Origin: Craterostigma plantagineum
Taxonomy: Eukaryota; Streptophyta; Magnoliopsida; Lamiales; Linderniaceae
Direction of reading: 5' to 3'
Length of the DNA: 64,000 nucleotides
NCBI GenBank assembly: GCA_027422505.1
Contig: JAPQWV010000333.1
Coordinates: forward strand, 558,001-622,000
In this document: positions 59,279 through 64,000 of the stretch, in pieces
Position numbering within the stretch: the first letter of the stretch is position 1
Layout: each line of letters opens with the position of its first letter
The notes under the pieces: model-generated
Seen by the model: only the letters and a program-made list of their open reading frames with translations
Told to the model about the DNA's origin: nothing
Database searches by the model: none
Made by a program: the position numbers and the translations under genes

Positions 59279-60830
59279 TGTAGCACCCGGGTTCCCCGTA
59301 AGTCTTTCGGGCCAATAAATTAGCAAAATATGATTTGGTGCTCTACGTGCATTTATGCAATTTACGGACATTTGTATGATTTACGTGCATTAATGCGACT
59401 TATGTGCCTTAAGTGCTTGTGAGATCTAGATGTCTCGTGGAAATTTATTTGGGTCACCTGATACCCGAATTTATTATAATTTTGAAAATAGGTCATGAGT
59501 GGAAGTTGGGGTACAAACCTTAGATGGGCTAGAGTTGAGGAATTTGGCCCAATAAGACATAGGTGGGACAACTTTCCTTAATTTAGGGAGATATTTTCGT
59601 TACCCAAGCCTTAGCCAATTGAATCTCATTTAGAAAACAGTTTCAATCCACAAACCCTTAGCCAAATACCAACGAGATAACGCGCAAGAAAGGAGGAGCC
59701 GAGAGCCAAAGTCAAACAAGAGCACTTCAACTAGCCTAAGGTCTCGAGAATTGTAAGTAAATACCCTTCTTAAGCCTTTAATTTCATACCCTAGGTGTAG
59801 TTGGAGATCATTAATAGCATTAAGAGCAAGTAGTTGGAGAAGAAAATCGAAAACCCTAAATGCTATATAGAAGCTCGTGATAGGGTCCCGATTTACGTAA
59901 AATTTGTTCTAGGACGATTTTGAGCTAGCCTAAAACGTTTTTGGGTCGAGATATGTTCCACATAGCTTAAGAAATCTGGAAATAGGAACCTCATAGCAGT
60001 TTCGAACGATGAAGGTTTGAATGTTTCGATCGAAAGTTGAAAATTGAATTTTCAATGAGTTTCGATCCCCTCAACGTGCATAATGATCATTGGAATTGAA
60101 ATCGAACAAACCCTCAAATAGATCAAAATTTACTAACTGAAGAAGAGTTTCGACCGAAACAAATCTCGGCGAAACTCAACCCAAAACCCATGCAATTGAA
60201 TCAAATCGATCTCATACACATTGCAACGTCGGGCGAAGGTGGGATGATGCCATGCACACGTCATCACACGGCGAAACTTACATGGTTTCGACGAAAGTGA
60301 ATTTCCCATGCCAAGTTTCGATCGAAACTAAGGTGAGGTCATGATAATGAAATACCTCGGCGAAACTTCGGCAATTGGAAATCAATCGAGCGAAACCCTT
60401 ATCGATCGAAACCCTATGCATGGTTTCGATCGAAACTCTGATAACCTCATGATGACGTCAGAGAACGGCGAAACCCATTCGAAAGTGCATCCTATCGATC
60501 GAAAAGTGATCCTCAGATTTTAATTTGCATAGATCGAAAGTAGGAAATTGGACAAGAAATTGATCGAAACCAAGATGATGAAATATGACGTAAGACACGG
60601 CGAAACCCTGAATTGATCGAAAGTGGTTACTTCTCATGTATGATTCCAATTGAAATGGGATTTGATGTAAACAAGTTTCGATCGAAACTAGAAATTTATG
60701 TATATCAATGGGATAGATTTAATCGAGCGAAACTAGCAAACCAATGACTTTCGCCGAACTTATCATGTTAAGAATTCGATACTTAAACTTAGAAATTTAT
60801 TAAGGTCGATACTTTGGTGAAGTTGAGCTA
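59279..60830 (+). repeat. Truncated 3' LTR
   Basis: It matches 51609 to about 53175 of the 5' LTR and stops in the word GAAGTTGAGCTA. LINE sequence follows at once. Relative to the 5' LTR it lacks many single bases (for example one C of CCCC near 60180, one C in TTTCGACCGAAA near 60290, and seven bases in the site near 60065). It includes the array at 60000-60770. Confidence 0.92.
60000..60770 (+). repeat. GTTTCGNNCGAAAC palindrome array, truncated 3' LTR
   Basis: Same set as 52320-53110, with several sites damaged by small deletions. Confidence 0.85.
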
Positions 60831-62344
60831 ACCCCGGGTCCTGATGGGTATAATAGCGGATGCTTCAAACATGCTTGGAGTGTTGTGGGAGAGCAAATCA
60901 CGGATGGTATCATGGAATTCTTTACCACAGACAAGTTGTATCCTAGATTGAACACACTGTTTTGTGTCTTATTCCTAAGATAGCCAACCCTGGCTCAGCT
61001 AATGAATTCAGACCTATTGCCTGCTGCAATACAATTTACAATGTATCTCCAAAATGCTATGTGCTCGAATCAAGCCACTCCTGCCCAAACTGATTCAGCC
61101 TAACCATAGTGCGTTTGCGGAAGGGCAATCTATTGTACATAATATACTTTTATGTCAAGACTTGCTTACAATGTACAATAGGAAGAACACTTCAGCTAGA
61201 GCGCTCATGAAAGTGGACATTAAGAAAGCGTATGAGTCACTGGATTGGGAATTCCTCAGAAAATGGCTTTGTATGCTGAATTTTCCTAAAGGTTTATATC
61301 ATGGATTGTGGAATGTGTCACAACTACTTCATACGGCATATCTTTCAATGGGACTCTGTCTGAGACTTTCCAGGCAGCTAGGGGGCTTCGTCAGGGGGAT
61401 CCATTATCTCCATTGCTATTTGTAATAGTTATGGAGTATCTTACCGACAACTACAGATCTCTGCTGCTGACCCGAGGTTCCGATTTCATCCGCATTGTAA
61501 GCAGATCAAGCTGGTCAATTTATGCTTTGCGGATGACTTGATGATTTTTTGCAAAGGTACATCTGGGGCAGTCAAGGTGATTACAGAAGAACTAGAGCAG
61601 TTTCACCTGGTTTCAGGTTTGGCGGCCAACAGACAGAAGTCCAATATCTTTGTTGCTGGTGTCCCCCATCACATAGGAAACAAATATGGGAGATTTCAGG
61701 ATTCCAGGCAGGAAGCTACCCTATGAAATATCTAGGAGTGCCAATTTCTCCCACAAAATGGAGCAGGGCCTCATGTCAAGCACTGGTGGAAAAGATCACC
61801 GGCAGAATTCATTGTTGGACTTCTAGAAATCTGTTCTATGCTGGGAGAGTCTGGCTGATCAATTCAATTCTCTTAGCAATCCACGGGTTCTAGGGATCAA
61901 TTATTGTCCTCCCAAAGCTGTCACCAAAGACATTGACAGAATCTATAAGGAATTCTTATCGGGGAAGAAAATGAATGGTAAATGTGTTCCCCTTGTTAGC
62001 TGAGAACAGGTCTGCTATCCGAAATCCAAAGGGGGTCTGAATATGCGTGACTGTGTAACATGGAACTTAGCTCTAGCTGGTAAACAAATATGGGATATAA
62101 ACTTGGATGTTGATTCATTATGGATAACGTGGATAAATGTCAGCTACTTGAAAGGAGTTAGTTTCTGGGATTATCAACCTATGGCTGATTCTAGTTGGCA
62201 CTGGAAGAAGTTGCGTAGATTATAGGAGAAATTTCGAGTTGGCTATATCGAGAGAACATGGAGGCCAGCAGGGGATGACAGTAAGCTCAGGCTACATATG
62301 GCTCAGAGGTGATCTGCCCAACTTCCAGCTTAGTAAGGCTATTA
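60831..62344 (+). pseudogene. LINE (L1-type) reverse transcriptase, 5'- and 3'-truncated
   Basis: It begins inside the reverse transcriptase at PGPDGYNSGCFKHAWSVVG (60832). It continues IPKIANPGSANEFRPIACCN (about 60970-61030), LLPKLIQPNHSAFAEGQSIV, MKVDIKKAYESLDWEFL and LRQGDPLSPLLFVIVMEYL (61385-61440), the catalytic NLCFADDLMIF (FADD at 61526-61537), YPMKYLGVPISPTKWS, and the downstream KGGLNMRDCVTWNLALAG (62030-62080). At least four frame changes and several stops. It runs into the LTR at 62345. Bases 61584-62344 recur at 1-717. Confidence 0.92.
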
Positions 62345-63910
62345 TGTAGGACCCGAGTCCTCGCAAACTAGGTCGGCCAATAAATTACGTTTATGGTCGA
62401 ATAATTTCGTGTTAATGAACGTACATGTTATATGTTTCCGTGATTTTACGACTTTTGTGCGCGTGATTTGTATGCTAATTTCGTGCAATTATGTGCCTAA
62501 GATTATGTGCTTACGATGACTCCTAAATTACGCAACGGATTACGGAAAAATATTAAGGGAAGGAATTAATGATAGTCAAAAGAGAGTTGGGCTAGGAATT
62601 TGATTATTTTGGGCTAGAACTTAACAATAGGCCCAAATTTGCAAGAAATCAACTTAGAAGACAATTTCCCTTAAAACAAGGAATCTCACGTTAACCTAGT
62701 CCATTCCTAACCATGCCTAGAAATAAAAATATCTAAAGCCCAGTTTTCAACCTCATAACCACACTTAGAAAGAAAGCAACGAAACTCCATTGAAGAAGGT
62801 ATGAATGAAGCATTTACTTATATATTTTGTTGTTAACTCTTGAATTAGGTTGTTAACTCAAATCTAGTATGTTTAGGAAGTTAATACCCTATTAAGAAGA
62901 GGGAGGAGAAGATCGAGGGCTGGCTTTGGAGAAGGTATAAAATCCTTGCTTATGTCCTTACATTTTCTTGGCTCGTGATTTGAAGATTCATAGTTTGCAT
63001 TTATCTTGCTTAGGGTGTTAGCACACGAAATCTGCCGAAATGGTGTCCTTTAGTTCATACAAGTTATAGATTTTTAGGAGTTTGACTAGGTTAAGGATAT
63101 GAAGGTAGTCTCGAGCAGTTGAACCTTTGTGTTTCGATCGAAGGTGAGAACGTCTAACTAAGTTTCGATCGAAAGTGGGCAATGGAATTAGGGTTTCGAG
63201 CAAATGTACATAGTAAATAGGCTTTCGATCGGAAGGGGCTAGAGAAATAGTTTCGGGCGAAACTGAAGGGTTTATACGATTTTGAATCTAATAATACCAA
63301 GTTCGATCGAAAGTAGGGAATTACTTCTTAGGGTTTCGGGCGACACCTAGACGTAACAATTTAAGTTTCGACCAAATCAAATTTTAAGATAGTAAATAGA
63401 GCAATTCATGAGTTTCGACCGAAACTAACCCTAACATGCTTGAATCGATCAAAACCCGATCTCAAGCCCATGCAATTGATCGAAAGTGATTTCTTCCTAA
63501 GCATGGTTTCGATCGAAACCTAGAATGACATCATGAGGACGAAAGAAAACGGCGAAACGCTATCCATACCACATTCCCATGCATGGTTTCGAGCGAAACG
63601 AAGGTGATGTCATGGTGATGAAAAGGCACGGCGAAACTCCCTCCCTATTACGTTCAATCGGGCGAAACTAACCCATGATAACTACCAATGAAATTAGGAT
63701 TGGATATAAATGAGTTTCGATCGAAACTAGCTAGCAAATAGGACTTTCAATCGAAATAAACTAGAGAAAGAGTTTCGGGCGAAACCTTGTGATGCTAAAT
63801 AACTTTCGCCGTGTAAAGAATCGATCGAAAGGGATGAAGGCATAATGTGGAAAATTGAATTAGACAATTTGGACGAAATCGAATCGAGCAAATAGGAGTT
63901 TAGACCGAGC
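62345..63910 (+). repeat. Tekay-type LTR, left half only (right copy), with palindrome array
   Basis: Same LTR half as 718-2290, starting TGTAGGACCCGAG directly after the LINE. Its GTTTCGNNCGAAAC array covers about 63132-63895. Confidence 0.85.
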
Positions 63911-63912
63911 AC

Positions 63913-64000
63913 AAATGGGGAGATTGTAGAGTATATATTTTAATTGTGCTTGATTTTATTAGTTGTCCTTGTAATTTGGGGCGTTTTGTATAGTGGTCCT
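63913..64000 (+). mobile_element. Copia-like polypurine tract and LTR start (cut by window end)
   Basis: AAATGGGGAGA followed by TGTAGAGTATAT at 63925, the same junction as 2292-2379; the rest lies beyond the window. Confidence 0.4.

Larger units (their letters stand above)
51609..60830 (+). mobile_element. Tekay-type chromovirus with truncated 3' LTR
   Basis: Order: 5' LTR (51609-54606), tRNA-Met-type primer site, gag, pol with chromodomain, polypurine tract, 3' LTR (59279-60830) cut off after 1.55 kb. The 5' end interrupts the Sirevirus-type integrase (the preceding five bases are CCTTG). No right target copy exists because the LTR is truncated where LINE sequence begins. Gag-pol carries about six separate frame changes, nearly all one-base losses. 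Confidence 0.95.
61584..64000 (+). repeat. Right copy of the 2.4 kb direct duplication
   Basis: Partner of 1-2379. Most small differences are one base missing here. One block near 61838-61910 is longer here and appears more original, because it keeps the LINE reading (YAGRVWLINSILLAI). Confidence 0.9.

Overview
This is plant nuclear DNA, almost certainly from a eudicot. The evidence is a multi-exon brassinosteroid-signalling-kinase gene with plant-type introns, embedded in nested plant LTR retrotransposons (Athila, Tekay-type chromovirus, Sirevirus-type and another copia), a LINE and a PIF/Harbinger transposon. I cannot name the species. I see no CRISPR, operon, rRNA or tRNA gene. The 12-base tRNA-like strings are retrotransposon primer-binding sites.

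Layout, left to right. 1-717 is a LINE fragment. 718-2290 is half of a Tekay-type LTR, and 2292-2652 is the end of a small copia-like element. 2653-4740 is a decayed Harbinger transposon with both of its usual genes. 4783-5262 may be a MITE. 5575-9757 (minus) is the only recognisable host gene: a 10-exon BSK2-like pseudokinase/TPR protein of 493 residues, apparently intact, with one GC-AG intron. 10640-16862 (minus) is a 3'-truncated copia element with a 2.3 kb LTR. It is inserted in a decayed env-like/plant-transposon-type reading frame (16863-19763). I infer that this frame, the spacer to 22548, and the copia polymerase at 49024-51608 are one Sirevirus-type element split by a later insertion.

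That insertion is a complete Athila element (22549-49018, minus; 5-bp duplication CCTAA). It was itself invaded by a complete Tekay-type element (24290-34839, minus; duplication GTCCA) and by a Tekay-type solo LTR (37200-40360, plus; duplication TTGGT) that splits the Athila env-like gene. At 51609 another Tekay-type element (to 60830, plus) interrupts the Sirevirus integrase. Its right LTR stops half way and abuts a LINE fragment (60831-62344), which is followed by the same half LTR seen at the left edge. The last 2.4 kb of the window (61584-64000) is a near copy of the first 2.4 kb, insertion junction included.

The most unusual feature is inside the LTRs. Three element types carry dense arrays of short, perfect, CpG-containing palindromes at irregular spacing: GTTTCGNNCGAAAC in most Tekay-type LTRs, ATGTCGACAT in the Tekay-type element at 24-35 kb, and GTCACGGCCGTGAC in the Athila LTRs and in the Athila pol-env spacer. 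Two Tekay-type LTRs share the same flanking scaffold but hold entirely different palindrome arrays, so the array looks like an exchangeable module. Second-tier observations are conserved twin hairpins near the LTR 3' end, recurrent CAG-to-TAG stops in the older elements, and many one-base indels between 54.8 and 64 kb that may reflect sequence quality.
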